Source: Paraburkholderia solisilvae
GTDB lineage: Bacteria > Pseudomonadota > Gammaproteobacteria > Burkholderiales > Burkholderiaceae
DNA: 64,000 bases
Direction: 5' to 3'
NCBI RefSeq assembly: GCF_902859875.1
Contig: NZ_CADIKF010000009.1
Coordinates: 1-64,000 of the forward strand
In this document: piece by piece, positions 40,477 to 50,654 of the stretch
Position numbering within the stretch: position 1 is the first letter of the stretch
How the letters are laid out: each line of letters opens with the position of its first letter
The notes under the pieces: generated by a model
Databases searched by the model: none
The model's input: only the letters and a program-made list of their open reading frames with translations
What the model was told of the DNA's origin: nothing
Translations under genes and position numbers: made by a program

Positions 40477-41472
40477 ATGATTCCGTTTTCCGTTCTCGAT
40501 CTGTCTCCGATCACCGCCGGCTCGACGGCCGCGCAAGCGTTCCACAACACGCTCGATCTCGCGCAGCACGCGGAGCGCTGGGGCTACCGCCGCTTCTGGC
40601 TCGCCGAACATCACAACATGACGGGTATCGCCAGCGCGGCGACGTCGGTCGTGATCGCCCACGTCGCGGGCGGCACGCAGTCGATCCGCGTCGGCTCCGG
40701 CGGCGTGATGCTGCCCAACCACGCGCCGCTTGTGATCGCCGAGCAGTTCGGCACGCTCGCGTCGTTGTACCCGGGCCGCATCGACCTCGGTCTCGGCCGC
40801 GCGCCAGGCACCGACCAGACCACCGCCCGCGCGCTACGACGCGATCTGCACGGCAGCGCGGACTCGTTTCCCGACGACGTGGTCGAACTGCAGCGCTATT
40901 TCGCCGAGCCGGTCGCCGGCCAGCGCGTGCGTGCGGTGCCCGGCGCGGGCCTGAACGTGCCGCTCTGGCTGCTCGGTTCGAGCCTCTTCAGCGCGCAGCT
41001 CGCGGCGGCGCTCGGCCTGCCGTTCGCGTTCGCGTCGCACTTCGCGCCCGATCACATGCTGACTGCGCTGCAGCTGTACCGCGCGCAGTTCCGCCCGTCG
41101 GCTACGCTCGATCGGCCGTATGCGATGGTCGGCGTGAACCTCTTCGCGGCCGACACGAACGACGCCGCGCAGCGGCTTTTCACGTCGCTGCAGCAGCAGT
41201 TCCTGAACTTGCGGCGCGGCACGCCGGGGCAGTTGCAGCCGCCGGTCGATCGCCTCGATGCATCGGAGTTCGAACTGGCGGGCGTCGCGCAGTCACTCGC
41301 GTATTCGGTGATCGGCGATCGCGACACGGTGCGCGAGCGGCTCGTGTCGATCATCGAGCAGACCGGCGCCGACGAGTTGATGCTGACCGCGCAGATCTAC
41401 GATCACGCGGCGCGGCTGCGCTCGTTTGAAATTGCCGCGCAGGTGCGCGACGAACTGGGTGCGGCGAAGTAG
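40477..41472 (+). CDS. Luciferase-like (LLM class) flavin-dependent oxidoreductase
   Basis: 331 residues of the bacterial luciferase-like monooxygenase superfamily, type 1 subfamily (YhbW-like). The start [15 protein letters not shown] at 40477 is typical; the longer upstream frame lacks homology. Family features are [54 protein letters not shown] and a C-terminal [12 protein letters not shown]. It would use FMN; the substrate is unknown. It appears to be monocistronic. Confidence 0.92.
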   Translation: MIPFSVLDLSPITAGSTAAQAFHNTLDLAQHAERWGYRRFWLAEHHNMTGIASAATSVVIAHVAGGTQSIRVGSGGVMLPNHAPLVIAEQFGTLASLYPGRIDLGLGRAPGTDQTTARALRRDLHGSADSFPDDVVELQRYFAEPVAGQRVRAVPGAGLNVPLWLLGSSLFSAQLAAALGLPFAFASHFAPDHMLTALQLYRAQFRPSATLDRPYAMVGVNLFAADTNDAAQRLFTSLQQQFLNLRRGTPGQLQPPVDRLDASEFELAGVAQSLAYSVIGDRDTVRERLVSIIEQTGADELMLTAQIYDHAARLRSFEIAAQVRDELGAAK

Positions 41473-41639
41473 CCGCTCGCGGACGTAGTAGCGCGCGAGG
41501 GCGCCGCGTGACTGTCGGCTAGCATCGCGCGGCCGCGCGAGTGTCGAACCGCGGCGCTTTCGCACCGCCGTCTCCTTCGCACCGCGATCGCGCGATCGCG
41601 CGACCGTCGCGGCGCGGCGCCCCCTACGCCGTGTTCGCG

Positions 41640-42857
41640 CTACTGCGCGCGCTGCACCGCCGCCATCCCGTCGAGCAGCGCCTTGTGAAACGCCTGCGGA
41701 TCCTGCAGTTGCGGCGTATGCCCGAGCGTCGGGAATTCGACGAGCGTCGCATGCGGAATCGTGCGTGCCGCCGCCTTGCCCAGCTCCGGATAATGACCGA
41801 GCTGCGCGCGCACCTCAGGCGGCGCGGCGTCCTTGCCGATCGCGGTGGTGTCCTTGTCGCCGATCATCAGCAGCGTCGGCACTTTCAATAGCCCCAGTTC
41901 GTAATAAACCGGCTGCGTGTAGATCATGTCGTACAGCAACGCGGAATTCCACGCGACGATCTGCTTGCCGGGGCCGCGATACATGCCCGCAAGCATCTGC
42001 ACCCATGGTTCGTAAGAGGGATTCCATTGGCCCGCGTAATACGTCGCCTGCTCGTAGCGGCGGATGCGGTCCGCGGTCGTCTTCAGCTCGCGCGCATACC
42101 AGTCGTCGACCGACAGCGACGGCACGCCCTTCGCCTTCCAGTCCTCGAGGCCGATCGGGTCGACCAGCACCAGTTGCTGCGTCGCCTCCGGATACATCAG
42201 CGCATAGCGGATCGCGAGCATGCCGCCGGTCGAATGGCCGATCATCGTCGTGCGCGTGACGCCCAGCGATTCGAGCAGCGCATGCGTGTTGCGCGCGAGC
42301 TGCTGGAAGCTGTACTGGTAGCGCTGCGGCTTGCTCGACTTGCAAAAGCCGATCTGGTCCGGCGCGATCACGCGATAGCCGGCGTCGCTCAGGCGGCGAA
42401 TCGTCTCGACCCATGTCGCGCCGCAAAAGTTCTTGCCGTGCATCAGCACCGCGGTGCGGCCGTTCGGATGAGCGGGCGCAACGTCCATATAGGCCATATC
42501 CAGCGCCTCGCCTTGCGACGTGAAGGTGAATTGCCGCACCGGGTAAGGGTAATCGAAGCCTTCGAGTTCCGGGCCGTAAGCAGGACCGGCATTGCCTGCC
42601 GCCTCGGCCGGGCTGGCCGCCGTGGCAGTGGCCGCGGCTGTCGCGGCACTGTCCGCAACGGCGGCAGCCGATACGGCAGCGGGCGGCGCCGTATCCGCGC
42701 CCTCCGCGGCGCGGGCAGCCGGCGCGACGACGAAGGCAGCCGCTGCAACGATGGCAGCGCCGGCAGCGGCAAGCGCGGACACCCAGGCTGGCCATGCAGA
42801 TGAAAGACGGGCAAGCGGGAACGACGATTCGAGCGAAGCGGGAAAGCGCGGTTTCAT
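41640..42857 (-). CDS. Exported alpha/beta hydrolase
   Basis: 405 residues from the ATG at 42857. A signal or anchor segment (about 22-52, ending APAARAA) is followed by an Ala/Thr-rich linker of about 45 residues, then an alpha/beta hydrolase fold. The oxyanion region is VLMHGKNFCG, the nucleophile elbow GHSTGG, the acid Asp lies in LMIGDKDTT and the His in LGHTPQ. Such proteins include esterases, lipases and epoxide-hydrolase relatives; the substrate cannot be told. It is divergent from glgC and convergent with the LLM gene. Confidence 0.88.
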   Translation of the reverse strand: MKPRFPASLESSFPLARLSSAWPAWVSALAAAGAAIVAAAAFVVAPAARAAEGADTAPPAAVSAAAVADSAATAAATATAASPAEAAGNAGPAYGPELEGFDYPYPVRQFTFTSQGEALDMAYMDVAPAHPNGRTAVLMHGKNFCGATWVETIRRLSDAGYRVIAPDQIGFCKSSKPQRYQYSFQQLARNTHALLESLGVTRTTMIGHSTGGMLAIRYALMYPEATQQLVLVDPIGLEDWKAKGVPSLSVDDWYARELKTTADRIRRYEQATYYAGQWNPSYEPWVQMLAGMYRGPGKQIVAWNSALLYDMIYTQPVYYELGLLKVPTLLMIGDKDTTAIGKDAAPPEVRAQLGHYPELGKAAARTIPHATLVEFPTLGHTPQLQDPQAFHKALLDGMAAVQRAQ

Positions 42858-43237
42858 AGGCTGGTTCTTGAGGAAGCGCAAGGGCAAGCCGCACAGTGTG
42901 CAGGGCAGCAATAACCCGGACTTGAACGGACGTAGATCGGAGCGGATGATTCTAGCTGGCGCAGATCGAACGTGCTGGCGCGAGCACCAGGCCGGATGGG
43001 CGTCGCACATGCCCGCACGGCGAGGCACGCGCCTTGCGATCTGCAGTCTCGAAAGAGGCGCCGCACATGGCCACCCGCCGTCCGCCATGCACGAGCGCGC
43101 ATAACAACAAACAAGAACAACAGGATCCGCAGCACGCCAGCTTGTCCGTCCGGGGCTCACCAATGCAGCTGCATGGCACCAGGTAAGCGCTGAAGCGCCA
43201 GCCCGGACCCATGCAACATGGGACAAAGGAGACGCAC
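42858..43237. other. Divergent promoter region between the exported hydrolase and glgC
   Basis: A 380-bp spacer with no supportable gene. The glgC ribosome site (GGAG, 43229-43232) is at its right end. No repeat or terminator was recognised. Confidence 0.4.
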
Positions 43238-44506
43238 ATGGATACTCCGGCAAGCCTCAACGATCTGCAGCATACGACGCTCGCCATCGTGCTCGCGGGC
43301 GGCCGCGGCACCCGGCTCGGGCCGCTCACCAACAAGCGGGTCAAACCGGCGGTTCACTTCGGCGGTAAATACCGGATTGTCGATTTCGCGCTGTCCAACT
43401 GCCTGAATTCAGGCATCCGACGCATCGCCGTCGTCACACAATACAAGGCGCATTCGCTGCTGCGCCACGTGCAACGCGGCTGGGGCTTCCTGCGCGGCGA
43501 GTTCAACGAGTTCATCGACCTGTGGCCCGCGCAGCAGCGCGTCGAAGGCGCGCACTGGTATCGCGGCACCGCGGACGCCGTATTCCAGAACCTCGACATC
43601 ATCCGCTCGATCCGGCCGAAGTACATCATCGTGCTGGCCGGCGACCATATCTACAAGATGGACTACACGCGGATGGTGATGGACCACGTCGAAAGCCGCG
43701 CGGACTGCACGGTCGGCTGCATCGAGGTGCCGCGTATGGAAGCGGTCGCGTTCGGCGTGATGGCGGTCGACGAAGCGCGGCGCGTCACGGGCTTCGTCGA
43801 GAAACCGGCCGACCCGCCGGCGATGCCGGGTCGCCCCGATATCGCGCTGGCGAGCATGGGCATCTATGTGTTCAACGCGGACTACCTTTACCAGCTGCTC
43901 GAAGAAAACATCACGAGCGTCGCGACCGATCACGACTTCGGCAAGGACATCCTGCCGCGCGTCGTGACCGCGGGGCACGCGATCGCGCATCCGTTCAGCA
44001 TGTCGTGCGTGTCGTCGGATCCGAATGTCGAGCCGTACTGGCGCGACGTCGGCACGATCGACGCGTACTGGGCCGCGAATCTCGATCTCGCATCGACCAT
44101 CCCGACGCTCGACCTGTACGACCGCAACTGGCCGATCTGGACGCATCTCGAACAGTTGCCGCCCGCCAAGTTCGTACGCGATCTGAACGGCCTGCAAGGG
44201 TCCGCGACCAATCTGATCGTCTGCGCGGGCTGCGTGATCTCCGGCTCGCAGATTTCGCGCTCGGTGCTGTCGACCAACGTCCTCGTGAACTCATTCTGTA
44301 ACATCAATGAGGCAGTCTTGTTGCCGCAGGTGACGGTCGGCGCGAGTTGCCGGCTGCGCAAGGTGGTGGTCGACCGCGGCTGCGCGATACCGGACGGCAC
44401 GGTCATCGGCGAAGACCCGGCACGCGACGCCGAGCGGTTCTACCGCACCGAGTCCGGCGTCGTGCTGGTCACGCCGGAGGCCTTGCGGCGCCAGACCGGG
44501 CGCTGA
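43238..44506 (+). CDS. glgC: Glucose-1-phosphate adenylyltransferase
   Basis: ADP-glucose pyrophosphorylase, the first committed step of glycogen synthesis: glucose-1-phosphate plus ATP to ADP-glucose. 422 residues from the ATG at 43238, preceded by AAAGGAG. Visible motifs are the nucleotide-binding [20 protein letters not shown], the allosteric/catalytic [35 protein letters not shown] and the glucose-1-phosphate site VEKP. The C-terminal left-handed beta-helix ends with [10 protein letters not shown]. glgA follows after 104 bp. Confidence 0.96.
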   Translation: MDTPASLNDLQHTTLAIVLAGGRGTRLGPLTNKRVKPAVHFGGKYRIVDFALSNCLNSGIRRIAVVTQYKAHSLLRHVQRGWGFLRGEFNEFIDLWPAQQRVEGAHWYRGTADAVFQNLDIIRSIRPKYIIVLAGDHIYKMDYTRMVMDHVESRADCTVGCIEVPRMEAVAFGVMAVDEARRVTGFVEKPADPPAMPGRPDIALASMGIYVFNADYLYQLLEENITSVATDHDFGKDILPRVVTAGHAIAHPFSMSCVSSDPNVEPYWRDVGTIDAYWAANLDLASTIPTLDLYDRNWPIWTHLEQLPPAKFVRDLNGLQGSATNLIVCAGCVISGSQISRSVLSTNVLVNSFCNINEAVLLPQVTVGASCRLRKVVVDRGCAIPDGTVIGEDPARDAERFYRTESGVVLVTPEALRRQTGR

Positions 44507-44534
44507 GCGCGGGGCGCCGTACGGCACGCGCGAC

Positions 44535-44566
44535 GGCTTTGCGGGCGGCTAACCGCTCCGCAAGCC
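44535..44566 (+). other. Stem-loop between glgC and glgA
   Basis: GGCTTTGCGGGCGG and CCGCTCCGCAAGCC form an imperfect stem around a ctaa loop, 28 bp after glgC and 45 bp before glgA. It is followed by GC-rich sequence rather than a U-tract, so it may moderate read-through or mRNA stability rather than end transcription. Confidence 0.4.
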
Positions 44567-44610
44567 GCGCCCGCGCCCTTCATTGAACTCTCACGGCGAG
44601 GACAACGCCT

Positions 44611-46071
44611 ATGACGATTCGCGCGCTGCACGTCGCAAGCGAGCTGTACCCTCTTCTGAAGACAGGCGGCCTCGCCGACGTCACCGGCGCGCTGCCGCCC
44701 GCGCTGATCGAACTCGGCGCCGACGTGCGCGTGCTGCTGCCGGGTTTTCCGGCGGTGCTCGCGGGTCTCGCGGACCTGCACCCCGTTGCGCCGCTCGCGC
44801 GCGGCTTCGGCGCGCCGCAGGCGTCGCTCGAACAGGGCACGCTCACCGCGAACGGCGTGATCGTCTATGTGGTGCGCGCGGATGCGTTTTTCGATCGTCC
44901 CGGCAACCCATATCTCGATGCGCAGCATGTGCCGTACGGCGACAACGCGCAGCGTTTCGCGCTGCTCAGCTGGAGCGCCGCACAGCTCGCGCAGCATCTC
45001 GACCCCGCGTGGGCGCCGCAAATCGTCCATGCGCACGACTGGCACGCGGGACTCGCGGCCGCCTATCTGAAGGCGGCCGAGCGCGAGCATGGGCGGTCCT
45101 TCGCGCGCAGCGTATTTACCGTGCACAACCTCGCCTATCAGGGCGTCTTCCCCGTGCAGCAGTTCGGCATGCTCGGCCTGCCCGCGGACTTTTTCGGCAT
45201 CAACGGCATCGAGTTCTATGGGCAGATGTCGTTCCTGAAGGCCGGCCTTTTCTACTCGGACCGCCTCACCACCGTCAGCCCGACCTACGCGCGTGAAATC
45301 CAGACGCTCGCGCAGGGCGGCGGTCTCGACGGACTGCTCAGACAACGCACGCACGACCTGTCGGGGATCCTCAACGGAGTCGACTACGCGGTCTGGAAGC
45401 CGTCGACCGATACGCTGCTGCCGGCCCGCTATACCGACACGCGTCTCGCCGGCAAGCGCGTCTGCAAGACGTCTTTGCAGGCGCGCTTCGGCTTGCCGCA
45501 AAAAAGCGATGTGCTGCTGTTCGGCGTCGTGAGCCGCCTCACCGAGCAGAAAGGCCTCGACCTGCTGCTCGCCGCGCTGCCGGAGATCGTGCGGCGCGGC
45601 GGCCAGCTCGTCGTGTTCGGCACCGGCGACCCCGCGCTCGAAACCGGCCTGCAGCGGGTCGCGCAGGCGCATCCGGAATCGGTCGCGGTCGAACTCGGTT
45701 TCGACGAAACGCTCGCGCACGCGATCATCGCCGGCAGCGACGTGATCGCGGTGCCGTCGCGCTTCGAGCCGTGCGGGCTCACGCAACTCTATGCGCTCGC
45801 CTATGGCTCGCTGCCGCTCGTGCATCGGGTCGGCGGACTCGCCGATACCGTCGTCGACGCGTCGCTGGAAAATCTCGCCGACGACCTCGCGACGGGTTTC
45901 GCGTTCGAGCGCTTCGAACCGGAGGCGCTGGCCGCCGCGATCCGCCGGGCCTTCGCGCTCCATGCGAAGCGCAGCGAATGGAAAGCGACGCAACAGCGCG
46001 CGATGCGCCAGGATTTCGGCTGGGGCGCCTCCGCGGAGCGCTATCTCGCGCTATACCGCGAACTCGTGTGA
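44611..46071 (+). CDS. glgA: Glycogen synthase (ADP-glucose)
   Basis: GT5-family glucosyltransferase, 486 residues, elongating alpha-1,4-glucan from ADP-glucose. Features are the substrate-binding KTGGLADV near the N-terminus, HAHDWHAGLA, FTVHNLAYQG, the GT-B second domain VSRLTEQKGLDLLL and the C-terminal catalytic SRFEPCGLTQLYALAYGSLP. GAGGA precedes the ATG. It forms a two-gene glg unit with glgC; glgB, glgX and glgP are not in the window. Confidence 0.96.
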   Translation: MTIRALHVASELYPLLKTGGLADVTGALPPALIELGADVRVLLPGFPAVLAGLADLHPVAPLARGFGAPQASLEQGTLTANGVIVYVVRADAFFDRPGNPYLDAQHVPYGDNAQRFALLSWSAAQLAQHLDPAWAPQIVHAHDWHAGLAAAYLKAAEREHGRSFARSVFTVHNLAYQGVFPVQQFGMLGLPADFFGINGIEFYGQMSFLKAGLFYSDRLTTVSPTYAREIQTLAQGGGLDGLLRQRTHDLSGILNGVDYAVWKPSTDTLLPARYTDTRLAGKRVCKTSLQARFGLPQKSDVLLFGVVSRLTEQKGLDLLLAALPEIVRRGGQLVVFGTGDPALETGLQRVAQAHPESVAVELGFDETLAHAIIAGSDVIAVPSRFEPCGLTQLYALAYGSLPLVHRVGGLADTVVDASLENLADDLATGFAFERFEPEALAAAIRRAFALHAKRSEWKATQQRAMRQDFGWGASAERYLALYRELV

Positions 46072-46345
46072 GCCGCGACGCGCGCGGCGCCCGCGCGGCG
46101 CGCCGCCGGTCTGCCCGCTGCCCGCCGGCGCGCCGCCGCTGATGGTTCGGCGCAACAACGCGAAGGGCCGCATCGTTGCACGGCACAAAAAGTCATGTAT
46201 TGTTCATTCACGCACGTTGCGCGAGCGGCACACGCCGCGCACGCAATGGGCATAGACAGGCATCGGGCCCGGCACCCCGGCCGATCGAGGCAAACCGCGA
46301 GCCGCTCGCGAGAATAAATACGCGCGTCCAGCGCGCCGTTTCGTT

Positions 46346-47209
46346 ATGAAAAACGTTCTGAGCATCCAGTCGCACGTCGTCTTCGGACACGCGGGCAATA
46401 GCGCCGCGGAGTTTCCGATGCGGCGTCTCGGCGTCAACGTGTGGCCGCTCAATACGGTGCAGTTCTCCAATCACACGCAGTACGGCCATTGGGCCGGCAG
46501 CGCGATCGACGCGAAGCAGATGCAGGAGCTCGTCGAAGGAATCGGCGCGATCGGTATGCTGCCGCGCTGCGACGCGGTGCTCTCCGGCTACCTCGGCACA
46601 CCCGAGCAGGCGCAGGCGGTGATCGAAATCGTGCGCGCGGTGAAAGCGGTGAACCCGCATGCGCGCTACTTCTGCGACCCGGTGATGGGCACCGCGACCG
46701 GCTGCCGCGTCGAGCCCGGCATCCAGGAATTTCTCGTCAGTTCGATGCCGGGTGTCGCCGATGCGATCATGCCGAATCACAGCGAACTGCAGCGCCTCGT
46801 CGGGCGCATGATCGAGACGGTCGAGGAAGCGGTCGTCGCGTGCCGCGAACTGATGCAGCGCGGGCCGAAGCTCGTGCTCGTCAAGCATCTGCTCGATCGC
46901 AACAGCCCCGCGGACCGCTTCAACATGCTCGTCGTCACCGAGCGCGAAAGCTGGGTCGGGCAGCGTCCGCTGTATCCGTTCGCGCGCCAGCCGGTCGGCG
47001 TCGGCGACCTGACGAGCGCGGTGTTCGTCGCGCGCACGCTGCTCGGCGACCCGCTGCGCGTGGCGTTCGAACATACGCTTGCGGCCGTCAACGGCGTGAT
47101 GCGCGCGACGTGGGACGCGGGCCGCTACGAACTCGAGCTGATCGCCGCGCAAAACGATATCGCGCATCCGCGCGAATGGTTCGATGCGTGGGTCGTCGAA
47201 TCGGCGTGA
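46346..47209 (+). CDS. pdxY: Pyridoxal kinase
   Basis: Ribokinase-superfamily kinase, 287 residues (E. coli PdxY 287), phosphorylating pyridoxal in the PLP salvage pathway. Diagnostic features are [20 protein letters not shown] at the start, [28 protein letters not shown] and the catalytic-loop region [20 protein letters not shown] with the catalytic Asp. It lies 274 bp after glgA and is probably a separate unit. It is convergent with a hydrolase gene, 170 bp away. Confidence 0.95.
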   Translation: MKNVLSIQSHVVFGHAGNSAAEFPMRRLGVNVWPLNTVQFSNHTQYGHWAGSAIDAKQMQELVEGIGAIGMLPRCDAVLSGYLGTPEQAQAVIEIVRAVKAVNPHARYFCDPVMGTATGCRVEPGIQEFLVSSMPGVADAIMPNHSELQRLVGRMIETVEEAVVACRELMQRGPKLVLVKHLLDRNSPADRFNMLVVTERESWVGQRPLYPFARQPVGVGDLTSAVFVARTLLGDPLRVAFEHTLAAVNGVMRATWDAGRYELELIAAQNDIAHPREWFDAWVVESA

Positions 47210-47379
47210 GGGCGCGGTGGAAGATTCAGCCGCGAGGTGGCGGCACGGTGTTGCGTCGCCGCGTTGCGTCCGGCGAGCCGCACCGCCTGATCTGACCGCT
47301 TGCGCGGCATCGGGCCGCGCACCCGCCGCGACGCCGCGACCCGACGCTGCGCTTCACTCCACGCGGCGCCGCCCCGCCG

Positions 47380-48252
47380 TTACTCGTCGCCGAGGAAATG
47401 CAGGATCGCGAAGTTGAACGCGTCCGGGTCCTGCAGAAACGCAAAGTGGCTTGTGTTCGGCAGGATCATCAGGCCGGCGTTAGGAATGGTCGCGGCGATG
47501 TACTCGGTATGGCTGCGCCTGATCGCTTCGTCATGGTCGCCGTCCAGCACCAGCACCGGCGACCTGATCTGCTTCAACTGGTCGTCGGTCCAGTTCGGCT
47601 GCGATGCCCACATATGGCTGATCTGCTCGACGAACGCGTCATACTCGTTCGGCGTCGGCGACAGCCTGCGATATTCATCGCCGGCTCGCTTGATGAACGC
47701 GGCGAACGTCGGGTTCTTTTCGACGCCCTCGATCACACCGTCGGTCTTCGTATTCGCGCCGAACGCCACGATCTTGCCGACCCGCTCCGGATGCCGCATC
47801 GCCAGGTCGAGCGCGATGATCGCACCGTCGCTCCAGCCGACCACGTCGGCCTTCTGCAGATGCAGCTTGTCCATCAGCGCCACCACGTCGTCGGCCATCA
47901 GGTCGTAGCCGAACGGATGCGCGTCGCGCGTGCTGCGCCCGTGGCCGCGGCTATCGACCAGCACGACCTCGTGACGCTTCACCAACGCCCGGACCTGGTT
48001 GCCGAAGTAATCCGAGTTCGACAGCCCGCCGTGCAGCAGGATGACCGGCGAGCCGTGGCCGATCGTCGCATAGTGCAGCCGGATGCCGTTGACGTCCGCC
48101 ACGCCCGCCTTTTCGCCCGCGACCGGCAAAGGCGTCGGCGGCAAGGTTTGCCAGCGCGCCTCGGCGTGCGCATGGTGCACGGCCAGTACTGTGCACGCCA
48201 ACATCAACAGGCGCTGCACGCGCAGCCAGCGCGGCTTGATTTTTCCGGACAT
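47380..48252 (-). CDS. Secreted alpha/beta hydrolase
   Basis: 290 residues. A signal peptide (about 1-30, ending HHAHA) is followed by an alpha/beta hydrolase fold: oxyanion HGGLSN, VDSRGHGRSTRD, nucleophile elbow GWSDGA, acid Asp in VLDGDHDEAI, His in SHFAFL. Its size and motifs resemble peroxidase- or iminopeptidase-like hydrolases; the substrate is unknown. GAGGAGA precedes the ATG. It has its own promoter region upstream (48253-48449) and is not closely related to the hydrolase encoded at 41640-42857. Confidence 0.9.
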   Translation of the reverse strand: MSGKIKPRWLRVQRLLMLACTVLAVHHAHAEARWQTLPPTPLPVAGEKAGVADVNGIRLHYATIGHGSPVILLHGGLSNSDYFGNQVRALVKRHEVVLVDSRGHGRSTRDAHPFGYDLMADDVVALMDKLHLQKADVVGWSDGAIIALDLAMRHPERVGKIVAFGANTKTDGVIEGVEKNPTFAAFIKRAGDEYRRLSPTPNEYDAFVEQISHMWASQPNWTDDQLKQIRSPVLVLDGDHDEAIRRSHTEYIAATIPNAGLMILPNTSHFAFLQDPDAFNFAILHFLGDE

Positions 48253-48449
48253 GAACGCTGTCTCCTCGAATAAGAAAATAAAGAAAGGGGTTTGTAACGC
48301 TTAACAGATAACAAACGATAACGTGCGTTTATTCCTTGCAAACACCTTCAATCGCCGAACCACGTCCTATAATGCGTGCCGCGTGGCGCCGCTCACTTCG
48401 GCTCACCTGCGGTTCACGCAGTTTTTCCACACCCGGTAATGAGGTATTG

Positions 48450-48911
48450 ATGGACGGCTATATTCGCAGTGAACGCGAAGAGCAATTCGAGGCGTTGTGC
48501 ATCAGCGTCGATGCGGACGAAGCGCATGAGCAGGAAGCGATTGAATATTTCGAGGCGCAGATCGGCGCGGACGGCTTCGATGCCGCGCAATGGCTCGATA
48601 TCGCGATGTATTACTCGCCGGCGGTCGCGCGCGGCATCATCGACATGGTCGCGCCGGACGACAAGGCGCGCTGCAACATCGCCTTCGTGATCGCCGACAG
48701 CCTCGACATCTCGTACGGCCCCGACGAGTGCCGGCAGTTTGCGGAGACGCTGCATTTCGCGCTGTCCAACGGCGTGCCGATCGACCTCGACGTCATGCTC
48801 GACGGCTGCCAGAACGCACTCGACGACCTCGACACATGGGCCGACGACGAAACCAGGGAACCGCTGCTGCAATTGCGCGGCGAGATCCAGCGCATGCAGG
48901 AAGAGCACTGA
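48450..48911 (+). CDS. Small acidic protein of unknown function
   Basis: 153 residues from the ATG at 48450 with GAGG upstream; a longer frame from 48336 has no ribosome site and unlike composition. It is strongly acidic (many Asp/Glu), all-helical by appearance, Cys-containing, without signal or membrane segment. It contains YSPAVARGIIDMVAPDDKAR and LDVMLDGCQNALDDLDTWA. I do not recognise a family. A good intrinsic terminator 77 bp downstream supports a monocistronic gene. Confidence 0.75.
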   Translation: MDGYIRSEREEQFEALCISVDADEAHEQEAIEYFEAQIGADGFDAAQWLDIAMYYSPAVARGIIDMVAPDDKARCNIAFVIADSLDISYGPDECRQFAETLHFALSNGVPIDLDVMLDGCQNALDDLDTWADDETREPLLQLRGEIQRMQEEH

Positions 48912-49312
48912 CGCAAGCCGCGTCGCGCGGCCGGGCGATTCCATTGCGCGAGCCCGTCTGCCTTCACTTTCCTTTCAATACGGATCACGCCGGATCCGCC
49001 GCACAGGTGGCCCGGCTTTTTTCTGACTTATTTCCATCCGCACCGGCATGGTTGCGTGCGCACGGCCTGCTTTTCGACCCGATTTCATTAATAAACGAAG
49101 AAATTTAACTGTCGGATAAATTTCACGCCGCAGTCATTCAGCGCCCCTATCGTCATCTCCCGTACAGATACCAGTAAACGTTTCTTAACGCCGGTCACGG
49201 GAGACACCAGCACGGACCGGCGCTCGCGATGGCGCGCCGCGTCCGCTGGTTGCGGCCGCAAGTTTCTTTGGTCCGTTATCGAGTGATCGCGCGCGGCGGA
49301 CGCGCCGCCCGA
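48912..49312. other. Convergent intergenic region with one terminator
   Basis: 400 bp between the small acidic protein gene and the AraC regulator gene. Apart from the terminator at 48989-49022 and an AT-richer stretch at about 49085-49190, nothing was recognised. Confidence 0.4.
48989..49022 (+). terminator. Rho-independent terminator of the small acidic protein gene
   Basis: GCCGG and CCGCC pair with GGTGG and CCGGC (one G-U pair, 2-nt and 1-nt internal offsets) around a gcaca loop, followed by six T. It is the most convincing intrinsic terminator in the window. Confidence 0.72.
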
Positions 49313-50293
49313 TCAATGAGGCTCCATGCGTGCGCCGGCCGCGCCGAACCAGATCGCGGCTTCGCACGCGTCGGTCGCCAGCGCCTCGCGCGGCGCCACG
49401 CCGTAGCGTTCCCTGAATACGCGGCTGAAGTGCGCGGGCGTCGAAAAGCCGCAGCGATACGCAATATCGCTGATCTGTACGCGGCCTTTATCGCTGCGCT
49501 TGAGCATATCGGCAGCGAGCGCGAGGCGGCTGTCCCACACGTAACGCATCACCGATAAGCCGTCGGCGCGGAACAGCCGCCCCAGGTGCGCGTCCGATAT
49601 GCAAACCGCCGACGCGATCAGCGCAATCGTCAGATCGGGGTTGCGCAAGTTCTGCGCGATATAGCGCTTGGCGCGAAACAGCGTCGCGTCGCCGCTGCGC
49701 GAGCGCGTGAGCGCCACCGGATCGTCGATCAGCAGATCGATCACGTCGAGCAACTGCTCGCCCTGCCGGCGCCGCAGGCCCACGCTCGTTTCGCCGTGCT
49801 GCCTTGCGATCGATACGACCAGTTCGCCGATCGAGCGCACATCGGCTGCCGACATATCGGGCACGACGAGGCCGCGCAGAGCGTGCCGCAAACCCCGCTC
49901 CTTCAGCGCGCGCGCCGGAAAACGCAGCGCGACGAGGTCGGTCGGCTCATCGAAAGACTGCGAGTAAGGCCGGGTGGATTCGACCAGCACGATCTCGCCG
50001 GGTCCGATGCGCCGCACGTCCGCGCCTTGCTCGATATTCATCGCGCCTTGCAGGACGAGCTTCAGGAAAAGCCAGGGTTCGCCGCCGTCAGCGAGCGGCG
50101 ATAGCGACAGATGCGCGAACCGTGCATCCAGCATGTCGAGCCGGCCGAGATTCCATGCGTCGACGTTGGAACCGGCCGGCTCGCCGCGCCCGAACTCGCA
50201 GTTCATCCGGAACTCGCTCGCGCTGCCGTGACGCCAGATGTCCTTGCCGTCGGGTTCGTCGCTCAGCACGAGGTGGATAAAGTCGTTCTGCAT
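49313..50293 (-). CDS. AraC-family transcriptional regulator
   Basis: 326 residues. An N-terminal cupin-like AraC-binding domain (about 25-190, FeaR-like) precedes a C-terminal AraC HTH pair (about 215-315: LTIALIASAVCISDAHLGRL, VQISDIAYRCGFSTPAHFSR). It is divergent from the class III aminotransferase gene with a 361-bp shared control region, so it probably controls that gene in response to an amine or amino acid. The ligand is unknown. Confidence 0.88.
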   Translation of the reverse strand: MQNDFIHLVLSDEPDGKDIWRHGSASEFRMNCEFGRGEPAGSNVDAWNLGRLDMLDARFAHLSLSPLADGGEPWLFLKLVLQGAMNIEQGADVRRIGPGEIVLVESTRPYSQSFDEPTDLVALRFPARALKERGLRHALRGLVVPDMSAADVRSIGELVVSIARQHGETSVGLRRRQGEQLLDVIDLLIDDPVALTRSRSGDATLFRAKRYIAQNLRNPDLTIALIASAVCISDAHLGRLFRADGLSVMRYVWDSRLALAADMLKRSDKGRVQISDIAYRCGFSTPAHFSRVFRERYGVAPREALATDACEAAIWFGAAGARMEPH

Positions 50294-50654
50294 GTCGCAA
50301 TAAATTTACCGATGAAAGCCTGCTAGTGAAGACCCGCTGCCAGCGGCTCCGGTTGGTATGGCGGGCTTTGTAGCCCTCCTCCACTCTCAGAGAACAGGCG
50401 CCGCCTGCCGTTATTCCAGCCGTCGCGCGAGGTGCCCTGGCGGGCCGCGCGATGCGGTGCAAACGCGCGCCTCGGCCAAATCGCGCGCTGCTTCTGGAAC
50501 ACTGCCGCGCATGCCGCTCCCCTACGCTTGCCTTACCCGCCCGCTCGATCGTACGTCGTACCGAGCAAGAGCGGAAATCCGCCATGACAACCGCCACCCA
50601 TGCACCCGCTCGCGCGGTGCTGGGCAGCACCACGCTTGTGCCGAAGGAGCTCGC
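50294..50654. other. Divergent control region, AraC regulator and aminotransferase
   Basis: 361 bp. A short out-of-frame ORF beginning at the ATG at 50584 (MTTATHAPARAVLG) overlaps the aminotransferase start; it may be a leader peptide but has no other support. The aminotransferase ribosome site GAAGGAG is at 50643-50649. Confidence 0.4.

Noticed and set aside
41560..41620. GC palindromes (gatcgcgcgatcgcgcg) as a terminator of the LLM gene
   Set aside because: Self-complementary alternating CG/AT sequence without a defined stem-loop or U-tract.
50358..50654. N-terminal extension of the aminotransferase
   Set aside because: An ATG with an ideal ribosome site at 50655 matches the family start; the extension is Arg-rich and overlaps the control region.
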